A DNA stretch of 64,000 nt from contig NZ_SLZF01000014.1 of the NCBI RefSeq assembly GCF_004341515.1, forward strand, positions 152,134-216,133, read 5' to 3'. The position numbers and the translations under genes are program-made. Positions 24,385-33,212 of this stretch are shown piece after piece. The DNA is from Allobosea sp. BK604. GTDB taxonomy: Bacteria > Pseudomonadota > Alphaproteobacteria > Rhizobiales > Beijerinckiaceae. How positions within the stretch are numbered: position 1 is the stretch's first letter; each line of letters opens with the position of its first letter. The notes below the pieces were generated by a model that had not been told where the DNA came from, searched no databases, and worked only from the letters and a program-made list of their open reading frames with translations.

Positions 24385-25791
24385 ATGAGCGCCGATATCC
24401 TCGACCGTATCGCCGGAATCATCGGCGCGAAGAACATCGTCACCGATGCCGACGACATGGTGCCCTACTTGAAGGAATGGCGCGATCTCTTCCGCGGCAA
24501 GGCGCGCGCCGTGCTGCGCCCGGGCTCGACCGAGGAGGTCGCGGCGCTCGTCAAGCTCGCGGCCGAGACCGGCACGCCGCTGGTGCCGCAGGGCGGCAAT
24601 ACCGGCCTCGTCGGCGGCCAGATCCCGGTGGCCGAGGGCCGTGAGCTGATCCTGTCGCTGCAGCGCCTCGACAAGATCCGCTCCGTCGATACCGATGGCG
24701 ACACGATGATCGTCGAGGCCGGCCTCACGCTCCAGCGCGCGCAGGAAGCGGCCGAGGCGGCCGGGCGCCTGTTCCCGCTCTCGCTCGCCTCGGAGGGCAC
24801 CTGCACGATCGGCGGCAATCTCGCGACCAATGCCGGCGGCACTGCAGTGATCGCCTATGGCAATGCCCGCGAGCTTTGCCTTGGGCTTGAGGTCGTGCTG
24901 GCCGATGGCCGGATCTGGAACGGGCTGCGCCAGCTGCGCAAGGACAATACCGGCTACGATCTCAAGGACCTGTTCATCGGCGCCGAAGGCACGCTCGGCA
25001 TCATCACCGCCGCGGTCTTGAAACTCTTCCCGCTGCCGGCGGCGCGCGCCACCGCCTTCCTCGCCCTGCCGGGGCCGGAGGAGGCGCTTGCGCTGCTCAA
25101 TGCCGCCAAGGCGAGCGCCGGCGGCACGCTCACCACGTTCGAGCTGATGCCGCGCGTCGGCCTGGAATTCGTGCTGCGCCATGCGCCCGGCACGCGCGAC
25201 CCGCTCTCAGAGCCCTCGCCCTGGTACGTGCTGATGGAGGTCTCGGCGCAGTCGGCCTCGGGGCTGGACGATGCCGTCGAGGCCTTCCTGGGCGATGCGC
25301 TGGAGAAGGGGCTGATCACCGACGCGGCGCTCGCCGGCTCGCTGGAGCAGCGCGGCGCCTTCTGGAAGCTGCGCGAGATGCTCTCCGAGGTGCAGCGCTT
25401 CGAGGGCGGCTCGATCAAGCACGACATCTCGGTGCCGGTGCATGCCACGCCGGAATTCCTGGCGCGCGCCATCGCCAAGGTCGAGGAGATGGTGCCCGGC
25501 TGCCGGCCGGTGGCCTTCGGCCATCTCGGCGACGGCAACATCCATTTCAACGTCAGCCAGCCGATCGGCGCCGACAAGGAGGCCTTCATCGCCCGCTGGG
25601 ACGAGATCAACCACGAGGTCCACGCCATCGTCGCCGACATGCACGGCTCGATCTCGGCCGAGCACGGCATCGGCCGGCTGAAGCGCTATTTGCTGCCGGG
25701 CGTGAAGGATCCGGTCGAGCTCGACCTGATGCGCACGCTCAAGGCGACGCTCGACCCCAAGGGCATCCTGAACCCTGGGGCCGTGCTCTAA
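24385..25791 (+). CDS. FAD-linked 2-hydroxyacid dehydrogenase (GlcD / D-2-hydroxyglutarate dehydrogenase-like)
   Basis: A 468-residue flavoprotein of the vanillyl-alcohol-oxidase fold. The FAD pyrophosphate loop is PQGGNTGLVGGQ (68-79), the glycine-rich EGTCTIGGNLATNAGG follows near 145, and near residue 380 FGHLGDGNIHFN gives the metal-binding histidines found in D-2-hydroxyglutarate and D-lactate dehydrogenases. The C-terminus KATLDPKGILNPGAVL is the family end. Full-length D2HGDH-type architecture and the absence of glcEF neighbours separate it from the true glcD at 54285. The ATG at 24385 follows CCGGAGG. It likely feeds electrons to a flavoprotein or quinone acceptor. Confidence 0.88.
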   Translation: MSADILDRIAGIIGAKNIVTDADDMVPYLKEWRDLFRGKARAVLRPGSTEEVAALVKLAAETGTPLVPQGGNTGLVGGQIPVAEGRELILSLQRLDKIRSVDTDGDTMIVEAGLTLQRAQEAAEAAGRLFPLSLASEGTCTIGGNLATNAGGTAVIAYGNARELCLGLEVVLADGRIWNGLRQLRKDNTGYDLKDLFIGAEGTLGIITAAVLKLFPLPAARATAFLALPGPEEALALLNAAKASAGGTLTTFELMPRVGLEFVLRHAPGTRDPLSEPSPWYVLMEVSAQSASGLDDAVEAFLGDALEKGLITDAALAGSLEQRGAFWKLREMLSEVQRFEGGSIKHDISVPVHATPEFLARAIAKVEEMVPGCRPVAFGHLGDGNIHFNVSQPIGADKEAFIARWDEINHEVHAIVADMHGSISAEHGIGRLKRYLLPGVKDPVELDLMRTLKATLDPKGILNPGAVL

Positions 25792-25792
25792 C

Positions 25793-25838
25793 GCATCGGT
25801 CCGAAAAGTGGATTGCGGTTTTCGGGAAAAGCCGATGC
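25793..25838. repeat. Repeat family B palindrome
   Basis: GCATCGGTCCGAAAAGTGG followed by GGTTTTCGGG and GCCGATGC gives the two-part hairpin typical of this family. It begins one base after the stop of the dehydrogenase gene. Confidence 0.8.
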
Positions 25839-25856
25839 GAAAACAAGGAGCTGGGT

Positions 25857-25887
25857 CATCGGACCGGATACGATATCCGGTCCGATG
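25857..25887. terminator. Perfect 13-bp hairpin between convergent genes
   Basis: CATCGGACCGGAT (25857-25869) pairs exactly with ATCCGGTCCGATG (25875-25887) around a 5-base loop. There is no T-tract, so classic intrinsic termination is doubtful, but its place between two convergent genes suggests a role in ending or protecting both transcripts. It is built from the same CATCGGACCG word as family B. Confidence 0.45.
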
Positions 25888-25896
25888 CGCTAACGC

Positions 25897-27504
25897 TCAC
25901 GGCGTCGCGACATAACCGTCGCGGCGTGGATCGGCCGCGCCGGTCAGGCGGCCCGTAGCCGGGTCGACCGCGACGGCCTGCATGCCGCCGACGCGCATGG
26001 TCCAGCCGGCATCGAACGGCTTGATCTCATGGCCGAGTTGCTGGAGCTGCGCGATCGTCTCCGGCGCGATCCGGTTCTCGACCTCGATCGCACGTCCGTC
26101 CCAGAGCCGGGCGCGGGGCGCCTCGATCGCCTGCTGCAGCGGCAGGCCGAAATCGAGATGCTGCACCATGGCCTGCGCCTGCGTCTGCATGATGCCGTAG
26201 CTGCCGGGCGTTCCCAGCGCCAGCACCGGCGTGCCGTCCAATGTCGAGAGGCTGGGCGTCATGCACATCGGCAGTTCGCTGCCGGGCTGGGAGCGGTTCG
26301 GGCTGCCGGATTGGACATCGGCCCAATACAGGAAGTTGTTGAGCGTGAGGCCCGTGCCGGGCACGACGACGCCGCTGCCGAACGGGCTGCCGATGCTCTG
26401 CGTCACGCAGATCAGGTTGCCCTCGCGATCGGCGATCGAGAACGAGGTCGTATGCGCCGGGTCTTCGCCGGCAGGCGCTTGCGGCATCCACTGCTCGGTC
26501 GGCGCTTCGATCGGCCGGCTGTCGCGCAAGCGGGCCCGCAGCTTTTCGACCGAGGCGTCCGACAGGAGCTCGCCGAGCTTGTCCGGGTCGGGATTGTTAT
26601 GGGCGATACGGATGCCGGCCGCGAGCCGGATGGCGCGATAGACGATATCGAGATGCTCGGCACCGTTCGGCTCCAGCTTGCCGAGATCGAAGCCCTCGAG
26701 AATGCGCAGCGTCAGCAGGAACTGGAAACCCTCGCAGGGCGGCGGCGGCACATGCACGCGCCGGCCGCGATAGCTGATCGCCAGCGGCTCGCGCCAGACC
26801 GGCGCGACCCTGGCGAGATCGGCCATGGCGAGCGTGCCGCCCATCGCCCTGAGATGCGCCGTGATCGTCTCGCCGAGCGCGCCGCGATAGAGATAGTCGG
26901 GCCCCTTGGCGGCGATCTCCCTGAGCGTGCCGGCGAGATCGGGCTGGCGCAGGATATGCCCGAGCGCGATGCGCTCCTCGTGTCCGGGCAGGTAGTTGCT
27001 CGCCCAATGCCCGTAGAGATCGGGCCGCTCGCGCAGCAGCGGAATCTGTTCGTTGAACTCCGTGATGCCGAACTCGGCGACCGGAAAGCCGTCCTGCGCG
27101 AGAGCTATGGCCGGCGCGAAGATCGCCTCCAGCGAGGCCTTGCCATAGCTGCGGTTGAGCTCGCACCAGCCGGCGAGATTGCCGGGCGGGGCGACGGAAA
27201 GTGCGCCGCGCTCGAGATCAGAACGTTGGCTGAAGCGCTCCAGCGGAAAGCTTTCGGGCACGCGCGGCACGAAATCGAGCACGCGCACGCGCTTCTCGGC
27301 CGCGACCCACATGATCGCGAAGCCCATGCCGCACAGGCTCGACATGAACGGCTCGACCACGTTCAGCGCCGCGGCGGTCGCCGCAGCGGCGTCGAAGGCG
27401 TTGCCGCCATTGGCCAGCAGGCGCGCGCCGGCCTGCGCCGCCAGCGGATGCGCCGCGGCGACCATGCCGTGGAGGGAACTGATCGTCGGGCGGCGGCCAT
27501 GCAT
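25897..27504 (-). CDS. Gamma-glutamyltransferase family protein
   Basis: A 535-residue Ntn-hydrolase of the gamma-glutamyltranspeptidase family. The proenzyme should cleave itself before T352 (HTTSF, 351-355), which then becomes the nucleophile of the small subunit. The large subunit shows GGNAFDAAAATAAALNVVEP and the small one NNFLYWAD and CMTPSL. No signal peptide is visible, unlike periplasmic Ggt, so a cytoplasmic role or cephalosporin-acylase-like specificity is possible. Start at 27504 (MHGRRPTISS) has AAGGA upstream; a start at 27552 lacks support. Conserved PGSYGIMQT near the end matches the GG-containing oxyanion region. Confidence 0.88.
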   Translation of the reverse strand: MHGRRPTISSLHGMVAAAHPLAAQAGARLLANGGNAFDAAAATAAALNVVEPFMSSLCGMGFAIMWVAAEKRVRVLDFVPRVPESFPLERFSQRSDLERGALSVAPPGNLAGWCELNRSYGKASLEAIFAPAIALAQDGFPVAEFGITEFNEQIPLLRERPDLYGHWASNYLPGHEERIALGHILRQPDLAGTLREIAAKGPDYLYRGALGETITAHLRAMGGTLAMADLARVAPVWREPLAISYRGRRVHVPPPPCEGFQFLLTLRILEGFDLGKLEPNGAEHLDIVYRAIRLAAGIRIAHNNPDPDKLGELLSDASVEKLRARLRDSRPIEAPTEQWMPQAPAGEDPAHTTSFSIADREGNLICVTQSIGSPFGSGVVVPGTGLTLNNFLYWADVQSGSPNRSQPGSELPMCMTPSLSTLDGTPVLALGTPGSYGIMQTQAQAMVQHLDFGLPLQQAIEAPRARLWDGRAIEVENRIAPETIAQLQQLGHEIKPFDAGWTMRVGGMQAVAVDPATGRLTGAADPRRDGYVATP

Positions 27505-27563
27505 CGGCTTATCCTTCGGCGGCTTCGGGCCGGGGGAGAGTAAGCGCAGCAAGGCCCTCGCCG

Positions 27564-28319
27564 CTAGAACAGGCTGCCCTGACTATCGTCGCTGCCGCCC
27601 CGCCGCGAACGCATGGCTGGCGCCCTGGCAGGACCAGGCCTTGCCTCGGCTTTCGCCGGATCGAACGGCTCCTGCACCTCGGGCCCGTCATTGGCGACCT
27701 TGTTCACCGCCGGGCTGACCGCGAGCATGTCCAGGAAATCGTCGGGCGGCGGCTTCATCAGCGAGCGGATGGCGCCGGGCGTCGCGGCCGGATCGAGCCA
27801 GGCATCGTACTGTGCCGGGTCGAGAATGACCGGGCAGCGATGGTGGACCGCCGCCATCAGGCCATTGGCCGGGCTGGTCACCATCGCGACCGTGTCGATC
27901 TCCGAGCCGTCCTGCGAATGCCAGGTTTCCCATAGCGCCGCGAAGGCGAAGAGGCCGCGATCCGGCCTGCGGAAGAGATAGGGCTGGTTCTCCTTGCCGG
28001 AGCGTTGCCACTCGTAGAAGCCGTCGACCGGCATCAGGCAGCGCCGGCGCGTCAGCGCGGCACGAAAGGACGGTTTCTCGCTGGCGCTCTCGCTGCGGAT
28101 ATTGATCACCAGCGGAAAATCCCTGGCGTCCTTGACCCAGCCGGGGATGAACCCCCAGCGCATCAGGATGAATTGCCGCGCGCCCTCGTGAAGCCGGACC
28201 ACAGGCACTGGTTGCGTCGGCGCGATATTGTAGCGCGGCGGAAAATTCGGCTGCTCGAGATAGTCGAGCGCCTCACGCATTGCTTGTGGGGGCAGGGTGA
28301 TGGCGAAGCGTCCGCACAT
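27564..28319 (-). CDS. yedK: SRAP-domain abasic-site crosslinking protein (YedK/HMCES)
   Basis: A 251-residue SOS-response-associated peptidase. After Met removal C2 (MCGRF) becomes the N-terminal residue that forms a thiazolidine crosslink to abasic sites in single-stranded DNA, shielding them from breakage. Other active-site positions are present: the NIAPTQ loop (31-36), N73 in INIRSES, E103 in FYEW and H160 in HHRCPVIL. The C-terminal about 30 residues are a basic, disordered tail. The start at 28319 is fixed by the need for Cys at position 2. It lies 59 bases downstream of nothing co-directional except the gamma-glutamyltransferase that follows. Confidence 0.92.
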   Translation of the reverse strand: MCGRFAITLPPQAMREALDYLEQPNFPPRYNIAPTQPVPVVRLHEGARQFILMRWGFIPGWVKDARDFPLVINIRSESASEKPSFRAALTRRRCLMPVDGFYEWQRSGKENQPYLFRRPDRGLFAFAALWETWHSQDGSEIDTVAMVTSPANGLMAAVHHRCPVILDPAQYDAWLDPAATPGAIRSLMKPPPDDFLDMLAVSPAVNKVANDGPEVQEPFDPAKAEARPGPARAPAMRSRRGGSDDSQGSLF

Positions 28320-28424
28320 GGCGGCAGGATGTGCCAATGCTCCGCATCAAGATCAACACTTTATTGGGGTTTCCAAGACCATAGTCCCGGCGTCTCTGAG
28401 GCTTCCCGATGACCGTGCTCCGCG

Positions 28425-28907
28425 ATGAAAGCGCCCGCTATGGCCGCGGATGAATGGTCTGCTGCCGAAACGCCGCAACTCTCGACCGATTATCTCAACC
28501 GTTACGGCGAAGCCCTGATGCTGCTCGAGTTGGCGGCGATGGATTCCGAGGTCGTCGCCGAGCTCAGGACCTGGCGGGCGGTCGATTACCGCGAGCATTT
28601 CCGCCTGTCGCAGCTGCGCTGCTCGGAGGCCGCGCTGGCGGCCTATGAGGCGCTCGCACCGGGCAATCGGCGCTCCTTCGAGGATATCTGCCAGGCGATG
28701 AACCGGCTCGTCGCCACGGTGACGGCATTGCTGGACGATGACGAGTACCGCGACGATATTCCGGCCATTATCGAGGTCGCGAGCGCCTCGCTGCGCAGCC
28801 TGATCAGCCGCGCGACGCAGTTCATCAACGCCAATGGCCGCATCGACATGTCCGAATGCGCGCCGCGCCGCCTCCAGGACGATATCGACGCGGCTTTCGT
28901 GCACTAG
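28425..28907 (+). CDS. Hypothetical protein, all-helical, 160 residues
   Basis: A soluble, acidic protein with no signal peptide or membrane segment. Residues about 20-150 are predicted largely helical (AEALAA-like stretches such as DYLNRYGEALMLLELAAMDS and ICQAMNRLVATVTALLDDDE). No catalytic motif or known family recognised. The frame has strong alphaproteobacterial codon character. Possible starts are 28425 and 28440 (MAADEW). The stop TAG (28905-28907) overlaps the edge of a repeat family A array. It is divergent from yedK and convergent with tlyA. Confidence 0.6.
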   Translation: MKAPAMAADEWSAAETPQLSTDYLNRYGEALMLLELAAMDSEVVAELRTWRAVDYREHFRLSQLRCSEAALAAYEALAPGNRRSFEDICQAMNRLVATVTALLDDDEYRDDIPAIIEVASASLRSLISRATQFINANGRIDMSECAPRRLQDDIDAAFVH

Positions 28908-29068
28908 AAGCATTTTCGAGCGAAGTGGATGCCGGTTCGCGTGAAGAAAATGCGTCAAAACAAATAGATAGAGCATTTTCGAGCGAAGTGGATGCGGGTT
29001 CGCGTGAAGAAAATGCGTCAAAACAAATAGATAGAGAATTTTCGCGATTAGGGGAAACGCCGAAGCTC
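28905..29068 (+). repeat. Repeat family A, module 1 in tandem
   Basis: Module 1 occurs twice in a row (starting 28908 and 28968), each reading GCATTTTCGAGCGAAGTGGA through GAAGAAAATGCGTC, followed by a damaged module 2 ending near 29068. The two module copies are nearly identical, so the duplication is recent. The left edge gives the stop codon of the hypothetical gene, and the right edge abuts the stop of tlyA (29070-29072). Confidence 0.9.
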
Positions 29069-29069
29069 C

Positions 29070-29795
29070 TTAACGCCTCTGCCCTCCAAGCAGGAACTCG
29101 CGATTGCCGTCACCGCCGGCAACCGGCGAGGGGATCGGCCCGCTCACCCGGAAGCCGAGTTCTGCCATCGTCGCTGCAATCTCGGCGCAGACGCGCTCAT
29201 GGATGGCTTCATCGCGGACCACGCCCTTCTTGAGTGCGGCGCGCCCGGCCTCGAATTGCGGCTTGACCAGCGCGGCGATGCAGGCCCCTGGCGCAAGCAG
29301 CGTCGCGGCGGCGGGCAGGACGAGCTTCAGCGAGATGAAGCTGACATCGATCACGGCCAGGGCCGGGGCCTCCGCCATCGAATCGGCTGGCAGAGCCCGG
29401 ATGTCCTGAGCCTCCAGGCTGGTGACGCGCGGGTCGGCGCGAAGGCTGGCGTGAAGCTGCTCGCGCCCGACATCGACAGCATAGACATGGGCCGCGCCGC
29501 GCTTCAGCAGCACATCTGTGAAGCCGCCGGTCGAGGCGCCGATATCGATGCAGATCTTGCCCGTGGGGTCGAAGCCGAAGGCGTCGAGCGCCGCCGCGAG
29601 CTTCAGGCCGCCGCGCGAGACGTAAGGGTGCGGCGCTTCCGCCGTGATCTCGGCATCATCGGCGAGCATCTCCGATGCCTTGCGAACGGCTGCGCCATTG
29701 GCCGTGACGAGCCCGGCCGCGATCGCGGCCTGGGCCCGCGCCCGGCTCTCGAACAGGCCACGTTCGACGAGGAGCTGGTCGGCCCGGCTCTTCAT
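29070..29795 (-). CDS. tlyA: TlyA-family rRNA 2'-O-methyltransferase
   Basis: A 241-residue protein with an N-terminal S4 RNA-binding domain (1-60, ADQLLVERGLFESRARAQAA) and a FtsJ/RrmJ-like methyltransferase domain. YVSRGGLKL (58-66) and the SAM motif DIGASTGGFTD (84-94) are present, and VKPQFEAGR is a further conserved block. Relatives methylate ribose in 16S and 23S rRNA. The gene follows dxs, a common alphaproteobacterial order, but a repeat family A element is inserted between them and the start codon is formed at the element's edge. The only ribosome-site-like sequence is GGAAA inside the element. Confidence 0.9.
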   Translation of the reverse strand: MKSRADQLLVERGLFESRARAQAAIAAGLVTANGAAVRKASEMLADDAEITAEAPHPYVSRGGLKLAAALDAFGFDPTGKICIDIGASTGGFTDVLLKRGAAHVYAVDVGREQLHASLRADPRVTSLEAQDIRALPADSMAEAPALAVIDVSFISLKLVLPAAATLLAPGACIAALVKPQFEAGRAALKKGVVRDEAIHERVCAEIAATMAELGFRVSGPIPSPVAGGDGNREFLLGGQRR

Positions 29796-29896
29796 AGAGC
29801 ATTTCCGCGTTTCTCCGAATTGCGAAAATTCTCTATCCCTTTGTCTTGACGCATTTTCTTCACGCGAACCGGTGTCCACTTCGCTCGAAAATGCTC
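29794..29896 (-). repeat. Repeat family A (inverted), inside the dxs-tlyA operon
   Basis: Complete copy in minus orientation: CTCTAT at the left edge near 29834, TTTTCTTCACGCGAACCGG and TCGCTCGAAAATGCTC at the right. On the coding strand its end reads CGGAAATGCTCTATG, so the final A of the element is the first base of the tlyA start codon. Confidence 0.9.
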
Positions 29897-29913
29897 CAGG
29901 GGGCGAGGGCGGG

Positions 29914-31845
29914 TCAGGCCCGCTTGGCCGCAGCCGCAGCGCCGAGCGCGCCTTCGACCGAGCGCACGATGCCGGCGGCATCGAGCCCGGCGGCGGCATA
30001 CATCGCCTCGGGCTTGTCATGGTCCTGGTAGAGATCGGGCAGGGTCAGCGTGCGGATCTTCAGCCCGCTATCGAGCATGCCGGTCCGTGCCAGCAGATGC
30101 AGGACCTGGCTGCCGAAGCCGCCGATCGAGCCTTCCTCGACGGTGACCAGAACCTCGTGCTCGCGTGCGAGACGCAGGATCAGCGCCTCGTCGAGCGGCT
30201 TGGCGAAGCGGGCATCGGCGACGGTGGTCGAGAGGCCGCGCTGGCCGAGCAACTCCGCCGCCGCGAGGCATTCCGCCAGCCGCGTGCCGAGCGAGAGCAA
30301 TGCGACCCGCGTGCCCTCGCGCACGATCCGGCCCTTGCCGATCGCGAGCGGCACGCCGTGCTGCGGCAGCTCGACGCCGACACCCTCGCCACGCGGATAG
30401 CGGAAGGCGATTGGCCCCTCGTCATAGGCGGCCGCGGTCGCGACCATATGGGTCAACTCGGCCTCATCGGCCGCGGCCATCACCACCATGTCCGGCAGGC
30501 AGGCGAGATAGGCGATGTCATAGGCGCCGGCATGGGTCGCGCCATCGGCGCCGACCAGCCCGGCCCGGTCGAGCGCGAAGCGCACCGGCAGCTTCTGCAG
30601 GGCGACGTCATGGACGACCTGGTCATAGGCGCGCTGCAGGAAGGTCGAATAGATCGCGCAGAACGGCTTGAAGCCCTCGGTCGCCAGGCCGGCGGCGAAG
30701 GTTACCGCATGCTGCTCGGCGATGCCGACATCGAAGGTCCGGCTCGGGAATTCCTTGCCGAATGCGTCGAGCCCGGTGCCCGAGGGCATCGCGGCGGTGA
30801 TCGCCACGATCTTCTCGTCCTCGCGTGCCGCCTTAATCAGCGCATTGCCGAAGACGCTGGTATAGCTCGGCGCGTTTGCCGGCGCCTTGGCCTGCTGGCC
30901 GGTGACCGGATCGAATTTGACGACGCCATGGTACTTGTCGGCGCTGGCCTCGGCCGGGCCGTAGCCCTTGCCCTTCTGCGTCACGACGTGGACGAGGATC
31001 GGCCCCTGCTCGGCGTCGCGGACATTGCGCAGCACTGGCAGAAGATGGTCGAGATTATGCCCGTCGATCGGCCCGACATAGTAGAAGCCGAGCTCCTCGA
31101 ACAGCGTCCCGCCGGTCCAGAAGCCGCGCGCGAATTCCTCGGTGCGGCGCGCCTTGTCCTTGAAGAAGCGCGGCAGGTGGTCGGCCAGATGCTTGGCGAT
31201 CTCGCGCAGCGAGCGGTAGGTCCGGCCCGAGACGAGCCTGGCGAGATAGGCCGACATCGCGCCGGTCGGCGGCGCGATCGACATGTCATTGTCGTTGAGG
31301 ATGACGATCAGGCGCGAGTCGAGCGCGCCCGCATTGTTCATCGCCTCATAGGCCATGCCGGCCGACATCGCGCCGTCGCCGATCACCGCGACCACGTTGT
31401 TGGCCTTGCCGGCGAGGTCGCGCGCGACCGCCATGCCGAGCCCGGCCGAGATCGAGGTCGAGGAATGGGCGGCGCCGAACGGATCGTATTGGCTCTCGCT
31501 GCGCTTGGTGAAGCCCGAGAGCCCGCCCGGCTGGCGCAGCGTACGGATGCGCTCGCGCCGTTCGGTCAGGATCTTGTGCGGATAGGCCTGGTGGCCGACA
31601 TCCCAGATCAGCCGGTCGCGCGGCGTGTCGAAGACATGGTGCAGCGCCACGGTGAGCTCGACCACGCCGAGGCCGGCGCCGAGATGGCCGCCGGTGACGG
31701 AGACCGCGTCGATCGTCTCGGCCCTGAGCTCGTCGGCGAGCTGGCGCAGTTGCGCATCGTCGAGCCGGCGCAGATCCGCCGGGGTCGAAACCTGATCGAG
31801 GAGAGGGGTGACGGGGCGGGGCACGATCTCGGCAACGCGTTTCAT
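29914..31845 (-). CDS. dxs: 1-deoxy-D-xylulose-5-phosphate synthase
   Basis: A 643-residue thiamine-diphosphate enzyme that condenses pyruvate and glyceraldehyde-3-phosphate, the entry step of the MEP isoprenoid pathway. Seen here are H54 in VTGGHLGAGLG, WDVGHQAYPHK (81-91), the TPP motif GDGAMSAGMAYEAMNNAG (156-173), then FDVGIAEQHAVTFAAGLA in the pyrimidine domain and a transketolase C-terminal domain. The start at 31845 (MKRVAEIVPRPVTPLLD) fits the family; an earlier in-frame ATG adds a non-conserved tail. GAGG precedes it. Divergent from an MFS gene and followed by tlyA. Confidence 0.96.
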   Translation of the reverse strand: MKRVAEIVPRPVTPLLDQVSTPADLRRLDDAQLRQLADELRAETIDAVSVTGGHLGAGLGVVELTVALHHVFDTPRDRLIWDVGHQAYPHKILTERRERIRTLRQPGGLSGFTKRSESQYDPFGAAHSSTSISAGLGMAVARDLAGKANNVVAVIGDGAMSAGMAYEAMNNAGALDSRLIVILNDNDMSIAPPTGAMSAYLARLVSGRTYRSLREIAKHLADHLPRFFKDKARRTEEFARGFWTGGTLFEELGFYYVGPIDGHNLDHLLPVLRNVRDAEQGPILVHVVTQKGKGYGPAEASADKYHGVVKFDPVTGQQAKAPANAPSYTSVFGNALIKAAREDEKIVAITAAMPSGTGLDAFGKEFPSRTFDVGIAEQHAVTFAAGLATEGFKPFCAIYSTFLQRAYDQVVHDVALQKLPVRFALDRAGLVGADGATHAGAYDIAYLACLPDMVVMAAADEAELTHMVATAAAYDEGPIAFRYPRGEGVGVELPQHGVPLAIGKGRIVREGTRVALLSLGTRLAECLAAAELLGQRGLSTTVADARFAKPLDEALILRLAREHEVLVTVEEGSIGGFGSQVLHLLARTGMLDSGLKIRTLTLPDLYQDHDKPEAMYAAAGLDAAGIVRSVEGALGAAAAAKRA

Positions 31846-31988
31846 CAAGCTGCTCAACCTCGAATAAAGCCTGCGGAGGGCGCTGGCAAACCGTAGTGAT
31901 GTCGCATGGTTACGAGGCAGGAATCGGGTGGGGCCGTGCAGGAACTCATGAGACCGTCCGGGCAAGCTCGGAAACACGGATCAAGATC

Positions 31989-33212
31989 ATGCCCTCGCCA
32001 CAGGTTTTTGCGCTGCTTCTGACCGGAATCATCGCGCAATTCGCCGATAAGCTCGCACTCGACACGATCACGCTCGCCGCCACGCAGGCCGGCGCGACGC
32101 CCCGTTTCGTCGGGCTCCTGGTCGCCGCGCAATCGGCCGCCTGGCTGCTGGTCTCGCTGCCGGCCGGCGTGCTGGCCGACCGGATCGCGCCGCGCTCGCT
32201 GATTCTCGCCGGCGGCGGCCTGATGGTGGCGGGGTCGCTGGCGGGTACTGTTCTGCTGGCCTCCGGCCATATCGGCTGGGCGCTGGCGCTCTCGACCTTC
32301 GTCGCGGCGACAGGGCCGGTCGTGGTGGCGCTCTCGATCTTCGTGCTGCTGCCGCGCCTCGTGCCGGTCGCCGAGCTGCCGCGCGCCAATGGCCGGCTCG
32401 AACTCGGCCGCGCCTGCCTGAGCCTCGCCTCGCCGCTGATCGCCGGCTGGGCCGTGGCGCGTGGCGCGGGCTCGCTCGGGCTCGGCATCTGCGCCGCCGC
32501 CGGCCTGTTCCTGCTCGTCAATGCCTTGCGCCTGCCGGCCGAGCGCCCCGCCGCGCCGCCGCGCCAGAAGCTGCACCGCGCCATCGCCGAGGGTGGCGCC
32601 TTCGTCATCAGCCATCCCTATCTCAGGCCGATCGCGCTTTGCGCCATTGGCTGGAACCTTGCCTTCTTCGCCTTCATGGCGCTGTTCGCGCCCTATGCCG
32701 CGCGCATCCTGCTGCTCAATCCGGAGACGATCGGTCTGGCCTCCTCGGTCTATGGCGCCGGCCTCGTCCTCGGCGCGCTCTGCGGGCCGACCCTGATCGC
32801 ACGGCTGCCGACCGGTGTGCTGCTCGTCTTCGGCCCGGCCTCGTCGCTGCTCGGCGCGGGGCTGCTGGCGCTCGCTCCTGCCGGGCTCGGCGCCCAGGCC
32901 CTGGCCGTCGCCTTCTTCCTGTTCGGCTTCGGCCCGATCCTCTGGTTCATCACCCAGACCAGCCTGCGCCAGGCGGTGACGCCGCAGGCCCTGCTCGGCC
33001 GCGTCAGCGCGACGCTGACCACCGCGATGTATGGCATGCGCCCGCTTGGCGCCCTGGCGGGCGGCCTCGCCGGCGAATCGCTCGGGCTGCAGGCCGCGAT
33101 CTGGCTGCCCGTCACGCTTTTCGCGCTCTCGACCCTGGCGATTCTGGCCTCGCCGATGCCGGGTTTGCAGGCGATGCCGGGAGGAGAACTCACCCCTCAG
33201 GCAGCGGAATGA
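31989..33212 (+). CDS. MFS transporter (enterobactin-exporter-like MFS_3 branch)
   Basis: A 407-residue protein with about twelve membrane helices. FADKLALDTITLAATQAGAT in helix 1 and the motif A-like GVLADRIAPRSLILAG after helix 2 place it among the MFS_3 exporters. The protein has no cytoplasmic domain besides the central loop. Substrate unknown. Its last 23 bases overlap the end of the convergent pirin gene (33190-33212). The start ATG at 31989 has only a weak ribosome site; an earlier frame from 31896 contains no transporter features. Confidence 0.83.
   Translation: MPSPQVFALLLTGIIAQFADKLALDTITLAATQAGATPRFVGLLVAAQSAAWLLVSLPAGVLADRIAPRSLILAGGGLMVAGSLAGTVLLASGHIGWALALSTFVAATGPVVVALSIFVLLPRLVPVAELPRANGRLELGRACLSLASPLIAGWAVARGAGSLGLGICAAAGLFLLVNALRLPAERPAAPPRQKLHRAIAEGGAFVISHPYLRPIALCAIGWNLAFFAFMALFAPYAARILLLNPETIGLASSVYGAGLVLGALCGPTLIARLPTGVLLVFGPASSLLGAGLLALAPAGLGAQALAVAFFLFGFGPILWFITQTSLRQAVTPQALLGRVSATLTTAMYGMRPLGALAGGLAGESLGLQAAIWLPVTLFALSTLAILASPMPGLQAMPGGELTPQAAE

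Noticed and set aside
21897..24458. A very long open frame on the minus strand that seems to fuse an 850-residue protein with cysteine synthase
   Set aside because: The first 500 codons are the antisense of the rlmD-like gene. High GC keeps antisense frames open; the sequence is Arg/Asp/His-rich without domain features.
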